Below are positions 11,252 through 22,704 of a DNA stretch of 64,000 nt, in pieces. Below the pieces are notes generated by a model. It saw only the letters and a list, made by a program, of their open reading frames with translations, did not search any database and was not told the DNA's origin. The stretch's first letter is position 1. Each line of letters starts with the position of its first letter. This stretch comes from Spirogloea muscicola (taxonomy: Eukaryota > Streptophyta > Zygnematophyceae > Spirogloeales > Spirogloeaceae). The stretch lies in NCBI GenBank assembly GCA_009602725.1, contig WELB01000029.1:330946-394945 (forward strand). The letters are read 5' to 3'. The position numbers and the translations under genes were made by a program.

Positions 11252-12949
11252 TCAAGACCGATTTTGAAAGTCAGCAAGTGGGCAATGACACTTCGGAGCT
11301 TTGTAAAGATTTGGCCAGATTGGCCTGATAAGTGCCCGAACCTCTATGAGGTACGCAAGATGAGCAAGTGGTGGGAAACTGGTTGGATACTCGGACAGCG
11401 AAAGACTCAGCACTAGGAAGCAGTCTAGTCGTTCCCCTCTGCCTGCCTGTCGTGACAGTCTAGGCGGCCTTCGTAAATTGAGCAGCACATTCTCAAAATG
11501 ACGATAGAGGTGCTGTAGGTCGTATATATCATCTTGCATCTCGCATGCAAGACTTTTGATGACGGCGGCCTGCTCTTCGACGCTGAAGGTGCTGAGAACC
11601 TTGCACGTATCAGCATATAGCTCGTCCAGGCGCCTCTCTATTATCTTCAAGTGCCTGCTGACCGAGGCTAAGGCGGGCGCCCAAAGGGGGAGGAAGGATT
11701 TCCGGTTGTCGGCCTCAAGCGCCCAACCGCAAGGTCCCCGAGGCAGCTTCGCAAAATGTCGTCGAATATCTTGATTGTGTACCTGTCGACCTCCTTCTTG
11801 ATCAAGCCGGCTATCCAGCGCTGCGATGACAGCACCTCAACGAGCTTCTGCTCAAACCCCAAGACCTGCTTGGACCTGCTGGAGCAGTCAGCCGTACTTA
11901 TTAAGAATGAAGGTATGGCTGCTTAGAATTGTAGGAAGTTGTACATACGATCGAGCCGGCAACCCTGTGTACGGCATCAAAGACGCCGTCCTCCACGCCG
12001 CGACAGGCCTCGTCGCCCGTGCCGATGAGATTTTTGAGCATGGCCGTGAGGCGGGCCTCATCGGCTATTGCCCTCGGCCCTGTTGATTGAGAAATATGCT
12101 CAATGCGACTCATCGCGGCTTCAGCAAGTGCCTGTATGACGCAGCGCACTGGCTCGTAGCCTGGGAGGGGTCCACCGGCGTGGCGTGCGATCTGCTTGCA
12201 GAAGCTGGCGTCCAGAGGGATGAAGGTGGCAACGGCCTTGAGTGCCACCTCCTCTTCCGGGGGTCGCGGAATGAAAGCTAGATACTTGGTGGCGAGTGTG
12301 ACACCGTCCTGGAACAAGAGCTCGGCTGCTACCAGCAGGAAGCTTAGTGCGTCAGCGAAGCTCCGCAGCGGCGCCGTCCGCACTGGCTTGTAGTACATGG
12401 CCTCAGCGACTGCACGGTACGCTTCAGGGCCGCCGGCTCCGCTCGCCGCCGTCATCACCACCGCCGTCACGCCGCTGCTGCCGCTGCGGCCACTGCCGGC
12501 CCACGCTGCGGAGCACCGCGCGCTCTGCTGCCACACGACGGCCTTGTGGAGGTGAAGGTCGACGGCGCTGCCGCCATCAGCGTCCTTCACCGTCAGCTGA
12601 ATGTCCACCGTGTCGCGGTCATTGAAGCGTGAGCTCGTAGTGGCAGAAACCACCGCCATGCTGGAAGTAAAGTCACTGTCGTTGCCGCCGCCACCGCGGG
12701 CTGCAAATGCTGGCCTCTGCGCGTGGGGAGGGGCTGCCGATAAGCTGACGCGCAGCTGCAGGTGGAATGCCGGCAGCTGGACCTCGCGCAGCTGCAGCCC
12801 AAAGCGACTGCCGAGCTTGGCGGCCGTAGCTTCAATGGCGGCGCCGTCGTCCTCTCCTCGTCCTCGGCCTCGTCCGTAATGTGGCGACGTGATGGCCGCT
12901 GGCTGGCCGCAGCGCTTGCCCCCACGGTGCACGCAGAGTGCCGCTTACC
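11252..12949 (-). CDS. BTB/POZ domain protein
   Basis: Minus-strand exons: 11949 to about 12949, 11783-11865, and 11654 down to about 11450 (frame open to 11252). The long exon carries a BTB/POZ fold: DTVDIQLTVKDADGGSAVDL, LHLHKAVVWQQSARC, then EAYRAVAEAMYYKPV and FADALSFLLVAAELLFQDG, with a helical region after it. Later exons add FEQKLVEVLSSQRWIAGLIKKEVDR, joined in phase to HLKIIERRLDELYADTCKVL, SVEEQAAVIKSL and LQHLYRHFENVLLNL. Plant relatives are often cullin-3 substrate adaptors; that role is inferred. The first in-frame ATG is at 12659, but good coding sequence runs upstream to a TTCGCAG acceptor at about 12950, so a 5' exon is probably missing. The C-terminus is unresolved. Confidence 0.7.
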
Positions 12950-13059
12950 TGCGAAGGGAGTATATCAGATTGTGTATTATATATGAAGACTGGCAGTGCG
13001 TGGCAGCCGGGAGGGGACCAGCCGGGAGCTTCCGCGCGGCAGTACAAGGACCACCCGGC

Positions 13060-13560
13060 GGGTGATACCTTTTACCCACTGGCCATGGACATCCATGGGT
13101 GTTACGGGGGTCGGTGGTCCTCGTTACTTTCGCTGCTGGCCTCTCAAGCTGACCAGCGGCGCCGGGAGCAGGGTGCTGCCCTTCCCGGTGGCTCGGTGCC
13201 TTTGGGTCTGGTGTCCTGCTACCGTATGCGACTGTCTATGTCCCTGCAGCGCTCCCAAGCGCTTGCTTTGCACCGCCGCGCTGGTCGCGCCCTTGCAGCA
13301 GCCTCTGGCTTGCGCAGCGGGGTTGCTCTTCCTCCCCTCAGCTCATCTGACTTCCTACTGCTGACACGGGGGTATTGAGGGCGCCTGTCTGCCTAGCCTT
13401 TGGCTCCGTCAGGAACACCTGTATGCATCTGGCTGGCATTTCACAGCCGATTCTTTCATATCAGCAGCCGCTTTCTTCGCGCGGCATGCATGCACTTGGC
13501 TGGCCAACACAGCCGCCCCCTGTCCCAGCAGCCGCTCCCTTCTCGCCAGGCGCAAGCAGG
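13060..13560 (+). mobile_element. 5'-truncated LINE-like 3' end, copy A
   Basis: Positions 13065-13400 match 37275-37600 closely over about 330 bp. On the plus strand they encode FYPLAMDIHGCYGGRWSSLL, then LVSCYRMRLSMSLQRSQALA and GRALAAASGLR...LLLTRGY with a stop at 13376-13378. The layout resembles the C-terminal tail after reverse transcriptase in non-LTR retrotransposons (inference). After the stop comes a 3'-UTR module (CTGTCTGCCTAGCC, GGCTCCGTCAGG, CTGGCTGGCATTTCACAGCC, ATATCAGCAGCCGC), followed by a degenerate second copy to about 13560. Confidence 0.65.
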
Positions 13561-13879
13561 GAGCCGCTCCTAAAGGGGTCGGAAGAAGCCGCCTGCTGCT
13601 GTATCGGCTGCGCAAGCCCCACTCAGGAACACGGGGAAGAGCGCTGCGTGTGCAAAGTAATGGATGGCCTGAGAGGCAAGCACATCCAAGCCGCCTGCTG
13701 CTGTATTGACCCGCTCATTAGCCGCGAGTTAGCATATAGAGCGAAAACGTCATCATAATGAAAGGCAATGGATATTAAAGGCCGGCCCGAATGCTGGACA
13801 AGATCAAGGGATAATCGTTTACAAAAGAGCGCAAACGACTCAGAAATCGAAGAGGCTCCTCTGGATGGCAATCCAGTTA

Positions 13880-14850
13880 CCCCTATTCAATTCCGCAAGT
13901 CGGGCTACATAGAAGCAGGGCGATACTCGCCCCTCCGATGACGTAAGGTGGCAGCCGAGGAACGACTGATAAGCTGTTCCTGCACTCCTGTGGATGAAGC
14001 ACAAGCTGCATACTCTGGTTGTCCAGAGAGTCTACTGACAGCAGATTCTTGGCCGAGTGAGGTACATAGAGAACGTCTTCTAGAGTGGATCTTCTAGTCT
14101 TGCCCTTGACCTTGAAAATGATCCATACCATATTTGTCTCCGTAGCGACAGCAACGGTAATACTCCCACATACGACAACTCGCAATCTTCCTTCGTAGTC
14201 AATCTCTTCTACAAGTCATGTGTGAACTTTCGCCTGAGTTTAATAGCCAAGGACTGTACTCACGACCTTCTTGCTCTGGACGACGTTTCTTCTTCTGGAG
14301 CTTGCTTTTAGCACAGGACTCTGCACCTTCCAGTACCCAGGCTGCTTGCAGTCGTTATGCAAGTCTCTCACGGCCCAGAGTCCCGCCTGTCCTCCTCCTC
14401 GGTCTTGAATCCTGAATTGCGACCAACTATTTCATCGGTCTGCCCAACCAGCGCAAAATCCTAGTATTGGCTCTCGTGCCCCTTACTCTGAAACTTGTCT
14501 CTTCTTCTATTAGATAAAGGAATCAACAAAGTACAAGGGTCTTATGAAATCTACTACATTTCGCAAATAATCACAACGGATAAGGTTCATCCAAAGTGAT
14601 GTTGTGTAACTGCACGTACTTTACATAGAACTCGCATCTTCTCGTCCACCCAAGGGAGGTGATGAAGGTGTCAACTATGTATCTCTTAGACACATCCTTT
14701 TGGAGGATGGCCACCTGGAGATTGCCAAGGTCTATACTCATCTCAAACGCCTCGAGCTCCTTGATCACTCGCTTAAACTCCATAAGATGGTCCACAAAAC
14801 AGAAAGTCCACAGAGCTCGTTCCTTCTTCTACCTTCAGTCTGAGTAGTCT
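13880..14850 (-). mobile_element. Ty1/copia LTR retrotransposon fossil (gag to protease part)
   Basis: On the minus strand the order is a UBN2-type gag segment (14795-14571), a basic linker and a WLLNSGxSSHMT-like protease-site region (about 14400-14200), and the protease-downstream segment with KGKTRRSTLEDVLYVPHSAK and LLSVDSL (14185-13883). Integrase, reverse transcriptase and LTRs are not seen. The copy is broken, with several breaks in under 1 kb and large parts missing. Recognisable but clearly decayed, so moderately old. Confidence 0.75.
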
Positions 14851-15119
14851 CGGCTGCAAACCCAGCATCTTCTGTGAGCCAGCTAGCTCACAGTACACCA
14901 CCAATATCTCCAGGCTTCAGCTTCACTCGCTGATGCACTCGCAGCTCAGTCTGCATCAAAAGATGACAACACCAAGCCACGGCTGCGGCGAGTGACTGCT
15001 GTACGCCAGTGCTTGTGGCTGTCTCGGCAACAGTGGAGCATCGGCGGCGGCGCTTAAGTGTGGCATTTTGGACTGGGCGGGGTGCGGTGCCCCTTTTTCG
15101 AGCAATAGCCTGAAGTAAT

Positions 15120-15900
15120 AGCCGCCATGAAGAAAGTGCGCGCCTATAGAGAAGAGAGGCTGGCAGAGGCCAGCCCGAAAAGACTGGACAAAGTGATTCT
15201 GGTCATGATTCAGCCACTACAATGTAACAACAAATGATGACAGGAAGTAGTGCTACCAGAGGGCGCGAGGACTGTGGGAAGAAGAGAGAAGTAAAAGTAA
15301 GGCAATGGCTGTGAGAGCCAGCCCAAAAGGAATGAACAAGGTCCGATATGGCCGGAAGGTGCAAATGTTATGAACTCAATCTCCCGTGACTTCTGCAAAT
15401 AGATTCAATAATCCTTGGTCAACAAACGCAGATCGGAGTGACTAGGCGGAAAAGCGTTGCCCTGTTTCATACCTGGAGGCAGCAGCCAAGGCACGGCCTG
15501 CGCTAAGGAACGCCGCAGAGATGGCAGCTCCTGAGCCTAGCACCTGAGCTAGCGACCCGACGGCATTGAAGTCAGGCTGCTCGCTCTGCTGCCCTTGACA
15601 GCACATTATAGCTAGCCGATAAGCTACTGGAGAGGTCGAGCCAGCAGAACTCAAACGCCCCGTGGACGTCGACTGCAAGCGCGACAAACTGGTCGCCAGA
15701 GGAAGAAGTAGCTCTTCCAAGTGGGCGAGGAAAACACAGCCCTCGTAAGAAGGAACAGGGTCCAAACATTCGGAAATTGTAGAACCGCGAAGGGTGCCTG
15801 CTTAGTTTCCCCGTAGTCAGCAGCAGCCGCAAGTGGGGAAAGGCACTAAAACCTTTAAAGTGCGAAGTCATTAAAAGCAATTAAAGCATAAAGTGATTTG
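15120..15900 (-). mobile_element. LINE-like 3' ends, minus strand
   Basis: Contains the module GAGGCCAGCCCGAAAAGACTG (about 15166), a second copy at about 15300-15355, and on the minus strand AGRALAAASRYETGQRFSA plus a FVALAVDVHGAFEF segment related to the PLAMDIHG peptide of copy A. Degenerate and fragmentary. The preceding motif TGCGCGCCTATAGAGAAGA at 15137 also occurs at 19800 and, inverted, at 37165 and 51955. Confidence 0.55.
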
Positions 15901-16500
15901 ATGAGCTCTTCGTGCCACTCACCCCACTCAAGTCCATGGCTTAGGCAGGCCTCTCCCAGCTACTGTCTCGTGCAAGAGCTGCTGTTTCCGGCTGGCCCCC
16001 AGTTGCCACCTCATTCTCATTTGAGAACATCATTATTGACAATCTGACTGAGGTGCAGCTCACAACATCATTATCTCGTATCTCAGGCCTATGACGGTGC
16101 AAGCAACTTCTCCAGTCCCGTGTTTGCCCTTTGCTTCAAAGATGTGAGTCGATGCCATTATGTCGCCGATTTGAGCCGTTGACACGGTCTCATGAAAGAT
16201 GAAGCTAGCTGGCCAACGCCAGATGGCTTCAGGACAGATATCATATTACACATTCGTCAGGATATCTAAGACTAGAATGACAAGAATATGAGCAGCAGCT
16301 AAAAGCACAGACAAAAAGTCTGAAGACAACCACGGCTTCAGCAAAGCCAGAGCTGCAACCACTGATATTCTTGTTTAGTGTGGCAGAACGCACTCAACAC
16401 CCACTTGCAGGCCTTTCGGGACATGTGGCAGACTTCAGCGAAATGTGCAGGGCAGGCAGGTGATATTACTGTGGCGGCAAACTGAATGCTAACAGATTAC
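15901..16500. other. Intergenic stretch, nothing identified
   Basis: No open frame with family similarity, no RNA and no repeat recognised. It is the region downstream of the fibrillin-domain gene. Confidence 0.4.
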
Positions 16501-19246
16501 TCAGGCAATGGGCTCCCGCTGAAATACAAAGTGTGCATTGCTCCTGCTGCTCCGGTTGATTCGGATGTCATCATCAAGATAAATCGTCTCCCAATCGGCG
16601 CTCCGTTGAAGCGCCTTCGGAAGGCTCAAAGTGACCTTGGGCAGGTCATTGCTGACTGGCTGCCCCAGCAGCTGAAGTGGCCGCGCAGAGAATGTGTCAA
16701 ATTGGACAAGCCCAGACAAGCTGCCACCCTTCTCCCAGCTGCCCTGCACTGCCACCTCAAAGACGCCTAGCGGACCCAGCCTGAAATGCAGGACACAAAT
16801 GGAAGTGCGTCAGAAATGTACCTAGCTATCAAATATGTTACAGGGTTGCTCAAAATAGTGCAGAGTAAGCACCTGATGCAGGCCATGCTGTTGCCTGGAG
16901 ACCATTTAGATCTGGGTTTATAAACTACATGCTAGCTGTAACGTGTCTTGTGAGTCAAAAGTAGGCAGGCCATTCACCTGATCTGCGCAGAATTGCAGGC
17001 GAGCATGCTGAGATCGTCAGCAATGGCGTCGCTGACTGTGTCCTGCTTTCGGTGCTGCACCTCTTGGCGGAGGTGAGAAATCTCAACCCCGAGCAGTGAG
17101 GGCAGCTCCTGCTGTTGCGGAAGGCCATCGCCAGACACAAACCTGCGAGAGTACGTACCACTGCGCCAGCTCAGGAACAACAGCAAGCCGCCACTGCTAC
17201 CACTCCTAGTAAGTGCCACTACAAGTAACATAAACATTTCTCTCTATAACTTAGCTCACGCTCTGAGCACAGTTGTGGGGATCTTTGACATTCAGCTGCA
17301 GCTCGGCTTCCAGCGCAGCACAGCGACCTCACCTGAGGCGCCAATCGCCATAGAGCTGCGGTGCTGGCTGGAGGGGTACAAACGTGCCCTCCACCACCTC
17401 CGTCCGCTCTGAGTTAAGGACGGCCGCGACTTCTGAGCCCGGCAACGCCCCTACATGGGCACCTGCTGGGGCTGGAGCAAGCTGCTGCAGCTTCTCCATG
17501 ATGTACTCCACCTTCTGCCGCCCAGCGTGCGGTGCAACCCCAACCGGCCTGAACGCCTCCTGTAGCAACAGCGCTAGAGTCCCATTGTAAACAGCAGATG
17601 GAGAACAGTACTTGACATTCAGCTCTGACCAGCACAACCGATCATAGATGCTGTTCACGTCTTAGAGTGCTTCTCTTATACGCTTCTCTGGGCAGGAAAG
17701 TGGACATGATTTGTAGAGAATCTCCGACAGCATGGTAATATGAATCTCCTAACAGTTGAGTACTTCAGTAGACAGTGGGAGGCAGAATGCTTCATACTGG
17801 CGTCAGTGCAGACGAAGTAAAAGGCAAAAGATGAATCTCACCTGCTGGCTGAGGCTGTCGAGCGCCTGGAAGAGCGAGCGTTTCAGCTCCAGGCGCTGTA
17901 GTGCAGCACGCACGTGGGCGCCCTTCTCCGAGGAGAGCACCGACAGAGCTGCTGCGGCATCGGCGGCAGCGGCTGCACGCCGCTTGCGCACCTTGCCCTC
18001 GCTTGCACTCTTCATAGACCAGATCATGGGCAGCGCAACAAGCGGCCCGAAGATGAGCCAGCGCTCGCCGAGTCCAACGGCAGTCGATAGCTCGAACGCC
18101 GTGAAGCGCTCCGCCAGCCCCTCGAAGAAGCCCACAACAGACGCCTCCGCTGCCTCGCCTGACTCCACTGGATTGAACTTGCTCACCTGCAGGTGAGCAA
18201 GTGACTGGCACGCCATTGAGTATCCTGTCGGCGCAGACCACAGAACTCTGTAAAGGACTTGCACGCTAACTCCAACTCTCCAGGAGCTAGAGATATGGGG
18301 CTTGAGAGCGGTGCATTGCCATCTGTTGCACTGGCCCTTGGTCACAGACAAAGGCAGCCCGTGCTCACCGCCTCCACGGTGCTTTCCCACGCATCACCAA
18401 TGTTGCTCAGAATGTCCCAATCGAGGTCCAGCAAAGGCTTGCTCTCCTCCTGCCATTGGCGGCAGGAAATAGAATCAAGTAGAAGCTTCTGGCTGACTTC
18501 AAACACAATTAGCACTGTTAGCACTAGGCACAAGTGCATCCCTCAGAGCTTGCAAACAGCGAGCAAGCATACTGAGCAAGGTGCACCAGGAGGAAGAGGG
18601 ATTAAGGGCTAAATTTGAGTGATACCTCCTGCTTGGTGTCAAAGTCCAGGATGCCTTTTATCTGCTTGTCAATGACCTCGGGCGTGACGAGCTGGCCGCC
18701 GGTGACGACAGCCGCCACCTTCTCCAGCAGCGTAACCTTGCGGCCGCTGTTCACTGCGGAGTCGACGAGCTCCTGCACCCTCTTCAGCTGCCAATGGCAG
18801 GCCCCGCCAGAGGCACCATAACCGTCAGTCGCTTCGCTAAAAGAGTCATTTTGACTTTGAAACTACCGTTAGTGTTCGTACAATTTGCCTTGTCATACAA
18901 TTTGCCTTGTCTGCCACTAATGTAGTACTAACACCCTCTGCATACACCTGGCTGGCTTTTACAGCCGTTCTTTTGATATCGGCAGCATCATTCTTCTGCT
19001 AATGGAGTCTGTGAGCATCCAAGAGCTGCAGAGACTAACGGCAGGCTAACGGTGGGGGGAGAGAGGGTCTGGGAGCGCACTCTGTCGAATGGCCCGGCCT
19101 GCGCAGCGCCCTGGTCGAGCGCCAGCCGGCCGGGGATGGCGAGGTCGAGCTCCGGCACGGGCCCAGGCCAGGCGAGCACCGCCATGCTCGCCAGGAGGCC
19201 CACGGCGGCCCGCCGGGCGCCATCCGCGAGCGCCACCGCCGCCGCC
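16501..19246 (-). CDS. Large plastid protein with C-terminal PAP/fibrillin domain
   Basis: Minus-strand exons: 19081 to at least 19246 (runs into a gap), 18626-18787, 18369-18449, 17842-18186, 17333-17559, 16978-17160 and 16501-16780. All phases agree. The C-terminal domain reads LYGDWRLSGTYSRRF, LGPLGVFEVAVQGSW, VQFDTFSARPLQLLGQPVSN, LPKVTLSLPKAL and DWETIYLDDDIRI, the signature of plastid lipid-associated proteins (fibrillins), which bind plastoglobules or thylakoids. The roughly 250 residues before it are unusual for the family: helical (LKRVQELVDSAVNSGRKVTL, LLDLDWDILSNIGDAW, FFEGLAERFTAFELSTAVG) with one hydrophobic stretch WLIFGPLVALPMIWSM and a basic/Ala-rich coiled part. The N-terminus is hydrophobic and Ala-rich like a plastid transit or lumen signal, but the start is inside the gap. 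Confidence 0.8.
18177..18202. repeat. 26-bp perfect palindrome across a splice acceptor
   Basis: The two halves (ACTTGCTCACCTG and CAGGTGAGCAAGT) are exact reverse complements with no loop. On the gene's strand it covers the CTGCAG acceptor and the first bases of the 115-codon exon, so the exon starts with GTGAGC, which is itself donor-like. Confidence 0.9.
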
Positions 19247-19403
19247 NNNNNNNNNNNNNNNNNNNNNNNNNNNNNNNNNNNNNNNNNNNNNNNNNNNNNN
19301 NNNNNNNNNNNNNNNNNNNNNNNNNNNNNNNNNNNNNNNNNNNNNNNNNNNNNNNNNNNNNNNNNNNNNNNNNNNNNNNNNNNNNNNNNNNNNNNNNNNN
19401 NNN
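19247..19403. other. Assembly gap (157 N)
   Basis: Gap inside GC-rich DNA of the first exon region of the fibrillin-domain gene. Flanks are GCC/GGC runs. Confidence 0.95.
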
Positions 19404-19779
19404 GCGCCGGCGGCGGCGGCAGCAGCGGCCGGCGGCGGCGGCGATCGCGGCGGAGATCGCGGCGGCGGCAGCGGCGGCGGAGAAGGACTGCACAGGTAGC
19501 GCGCCGGGGCCCTCCACGTCACCCAGCTCCCCCTGGGCTGTGCGGGCTCCCCCCCTCCCGAGAAGGGAGGCCCCTAGTAACACAATGATGTGATTGTGGC
19601 GGAGGGAGGAGAGCTCCAATTGGGGGGGTGCTGGGGGCAGGGGCTGCAGGGCCCTCCACGCAGCCCGCGTGCAGCGGCAGCCACGTCGCCGGCATGAGTG
19701 CGTCATCGTCAAGGGCTGAGCGTCATCGCCAGGCTGACGGTTTGCCCGTCAGCCTCTCGGCACAACCCCGCTGCCCAGC

Positions 19780-20060
19780 CGAGACTTCATTAAGAAATTG
19801 CGCGCCCATAGAGAAGATGGGCTGGCAGAGGCCAGCCCGAAAAGAATGGACAACATCCAAAGAGCCACAAAGATGCCTACAAGGAAAATGACACAGTTGG
19901 AAACAAGACGACGCAACGGGAAACCCAGTAACCCCTGCTAAGCAGCCGCAGGTTGGAGAAACCGGGCTCCTGGTAGCGGGTCCCCAGGCCAGAGCCAAAG
20001 GCCGCAGCAAGGGCACGACCGGCACGAGACTTTGGAAGATGAAGCTCAGAGAAACTTGGA
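19780..20060 (-). mobile_element. LINE-like 3' end, minus strand
   Basis: On the minus strand: AGRALAAAFGSG...FSNLRLLSRGY, then a 3' part ending in the GTCCATTCTTTTCGGGCTGG module and CTTCTCTATGGGCGCGCAA. It has the same order as copy A (peptide, then UTR). The remaining 20060-21060 shows nothing I can name. Confidence 0.55.
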
Positions 20061-21068
20061 AGCCTTCTTTGAAAGGAAGCCGGCTCATCGCCCAATGTGC
20101 TCTCGCCATCCTGCTGGCCTTCCTCAGCGACTTCCCTATGTGTAAGAGCATTGTCTCTCGCTTTGTGGGCCACAATACCTGAGAAGACGGCTTCTCCAAG
20201 CAGTGGCTGCAGATTGGGTCAAATACAGGTTATACTCCTGCTTCGGGTACACAGGTGTTGTTTTTGAGCCGATTGAGATGACTCCAAATCTTCAACTCTT
20301 TGGATTTTTAGTCCCTTAAGTTCTTGACAAGGCTGCATCTGCTGGAGCAGATTCTTCTGAAGTTGGATTTCCCTTACTCTCAGAGTGCCCAAAAGCACAA
20401 AGTAACATCCAGAGCACAGATATGCAACATTTGATGAAGATATTGTGATGCAGATCAATGACTCCTTGCATCAAAGGAGCTGCATGTTGAAAACACGAAG
20501 AGCGAGGCCCACCAAGAGAACGACGGGCTGTTTGCAATCAGCCCCCAGCTTTGCACAGATGGCTGGCCAAGAGTAGCATCAGCAAGCTCAGCATGGAAAT
20601 AAGGCTGAGCTCGCAGGCCCGACACCACAGATGCCAAACAACAGCCAGACGACAGGCAGACTAGTGCAGCCCTGCGGCAAAAGCCCGATGCCGCAGCTAC
20701 TACATGATTTGCCTAAAAGAAGGCAGTAGCCATAGCTCTTTTGCGGAGCAAGCTCAGAGGTCTGACGTAAGTAGTCCCAAAGAAATCTACATCATGTCAA
20801 GTGTTAGATATACATGCCATGACCATACCTGCTGCTTTGCAGCCAAGTTGTGATTCATTATGGGGTAGCCTCTCTGCAGCATATCCTCTGTACTTCACTT
20901 CCTCGAGCCACAGTCACGCCCAAAATTGGAGAGTTGAAAATCTTGCGGTGGAAATTGTGAGAGCGTCGTTTGGAGCAGTCATGACAGTCATGTGAGAAGG
21001 AAGCACAATCTGCCAGCTGCCTTGTCCTTGATCTGTCCTATTCAACTGTAAGCAACACGAAGAATGTA

Positions 21069-22371
21069 TCATCTATTTTTCTTTACCCATTCCAGAATGT
21101 TCCTCTCGTTGTCTGTCAGGTCTTTCTTGTTTGCTAGAGACCCCTGCCACAAGCACTGCAGGACCTCAGTGACCAATGGAGGCGTGATGAACGAGCACAG
21201 TATGGCAATGCTCTTTCCTCGTAGATGTGTAGATGTCAAATATGCTTCTGTCCAAGAAAGCGTACTAGCTCACTGGTCTAGCTTAGTTGCACCAATAATG
21301 TCCTGTGATTGTGATGGGTATGCTCACCGCAATGAAATTGAAGTAATCCCCAAAGTTCCGGCGGTTGTAATCATCGAGCCTCTGCAGAGCAAGTCCAGCA
21401 ACATCAGGGACGTATGCCTCGCAATCTTGGTGATGCGTACCTAGAGGCACTGCAAACCGTGTTCACTGCACGACAGAGTAGGCTAGTCCTCCCTACACAT
21501 GTCAGAGCTTCCTGCATGGATGCTGGAGGTGACAGATGTGACCAACCTCCTGGTCTCGCTGAGGCTTCTTCTCTATGGATCGTTTCAAGAGCTCTGCCCA
21601 TTGACCAAGCCAACCAGTCACAACATTTGTAAAGCTATCTCATTACTCAGAATATTTGAAGGAGGCGGACAGATTAAGCTGCACTCAACTACAATTTTCA
21701 GCAACCTCATCAGAAGGCAAGACTCAGCATTGGAGTAGGACAAATGGAGGAAGCCATCTGCTAGTACACAATGCAGGCCTGATTGCTCAGCGCATATCCA
21801 ATTTAGGTGTGGCCCTCTGACCTTTAATGTATTCATTCTTCTGCTCAACTGGAGCAGGCAAGCGCAGCTTCAGTTCCACAGGGGCTGCTTCTAGTTCCAC
21901 TTGCGCTTCTAGCCATGTGCCAGCTTACAAGCCAGTGAATAAGCAGTTGGTAGCCCAAGGCTTTCAAGTTGAGCATACTGGACACCCCTTAAGTGAACTA
22001 TGACTGTTTCTAGACTCAAGATCTCTTCATGACGAGTGAACCAGAGGGGTGCTTCTAGTTTGTCGGATAGAGGTGGTCAACTCCTGTTGTAGCGTACCTG
22101 AGTCCAATGGTAAGATCGAGCTGGCCAGCAGCCAACCGGCACCGGTTGCAGAAAGCAGCACTGATCTCCTCGTCCGCTGCGACGTCAACTGCGAGCCTCT
22201 GTGGGTCGCTTCGCCAGAGCTAGCACGAGGTGCAATGGGATGGAGGGAGCTGAGTCTTGTCCTCAGACTGCTTCCATCGCTTAGTTCTGGTCTCCTGACG
22301 AGGTCGCCAGAGAGCGGCTGCACGAGGAGGCTGCGAGAAAGCATCGCAGGTGCAGGCATGGCGGCTCCCAT
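21069..22371 (-). CDS. Putative thylakoid-lumen protein with Tat-type bipartite transit peptide
   Basis: Minus-strand exons: 22098-22371 (ATG GGA GCC), 21822-21884, 21547-21593, possibly a 13-nt microexon near 21505, 21328-21449 and 21069-21143. The first exon encodes a Ser/Arg-rich plastid transit part, then QRTRRSVLLSATGAGWLLAS, a twin-arginine plus hydrophobic lumen signal. The mature part is APVELKLRLPAPVEQKNEYI, joined in phase to ELLKRSIEKKPQRDQE, then EAYVPDVAGLALQRLDDYN, RRNFGDYFNFIA, SLANKKDLTDNERNILEW and VKKNR with a stop. About 205 residues. The phase between the third and fourth solid exons only works with a microexon, so one junction is unsure. I do not recognise the family; a role in photosystem assembly or maintenance would be a guess from location only. 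Confidence 0.65.
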
Positions 22372-22467
22372 CGCAGCGCGGCCTTCTGGCAGGTCGTCCA
22401 ACTCCCTCCCCTAGGCAAAGGCGATCAGCGACTGTTACGAAAGCAGAAAGCGCGGTCTAATTGACTG

Positions 22468-22530
22468 GTGGCTGTGAGAGGCCTGCCCATACGGAATGGT
22501 CAGGGTCTGAAGGAGCCGGATGGCGCAGAA
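22468..22530 (-). repeat. LINE-like UTR module copy
   Basis: GGTGGCTGTGAGAGGCCTGCCC followed by a GAATGGTCAGGGTCTGAAGG-type stretch matches the module described at 2960-4335. It lies just downstream of the tRNA gene on its strand. Confidence 0.5.
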
Positions 22531-22606
22531 CGCCAGGGACTAAGTGCCAGGTACCAAGAATGACGGCTGAGAGGAGTGTGGAAGTACTACGAGAATGGGC
22601 GAGGGC

Positions 22607-22611
22607 AAAAA
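22607..22611 (-). terminator. RNA polymerase III terminator (T5) of tRNA-Ser
   Basis: A run of five T on the minus strand, 11 nt past the tRNA 3' end. Confidence 0.75.
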
Positions 22612-22622
22612 GCACGGTGGAT

Positions 22623-22704
22623 CGTGACCTGAGAGATTCGAACTCTCGCGGGTAGAACCCATGTACTTAGCAGGCACACGCCTTAACCACTCGGCCAAAG
22701 TCAC
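22623..22704 (-). tRNA. tRNA-Ser (anticodon GCU)
   Basis: 82 nt on the minus strand. The acceptor stem GTGACTT pairs with AGGTCAC (one T-G pair), discriminator G. The D arm has GGCCGAGTGGTTAAGGC, the anticodon loop is CTGCTAA (anticodon GCT), a long type-II variable arm is present, and the T arm is GAGAG-TTCGAAT-CTCTC. No intron and no encoded CCA. A T5 terminator follows. Reads AGC and AGU serine codons. Confidence 0.95.
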
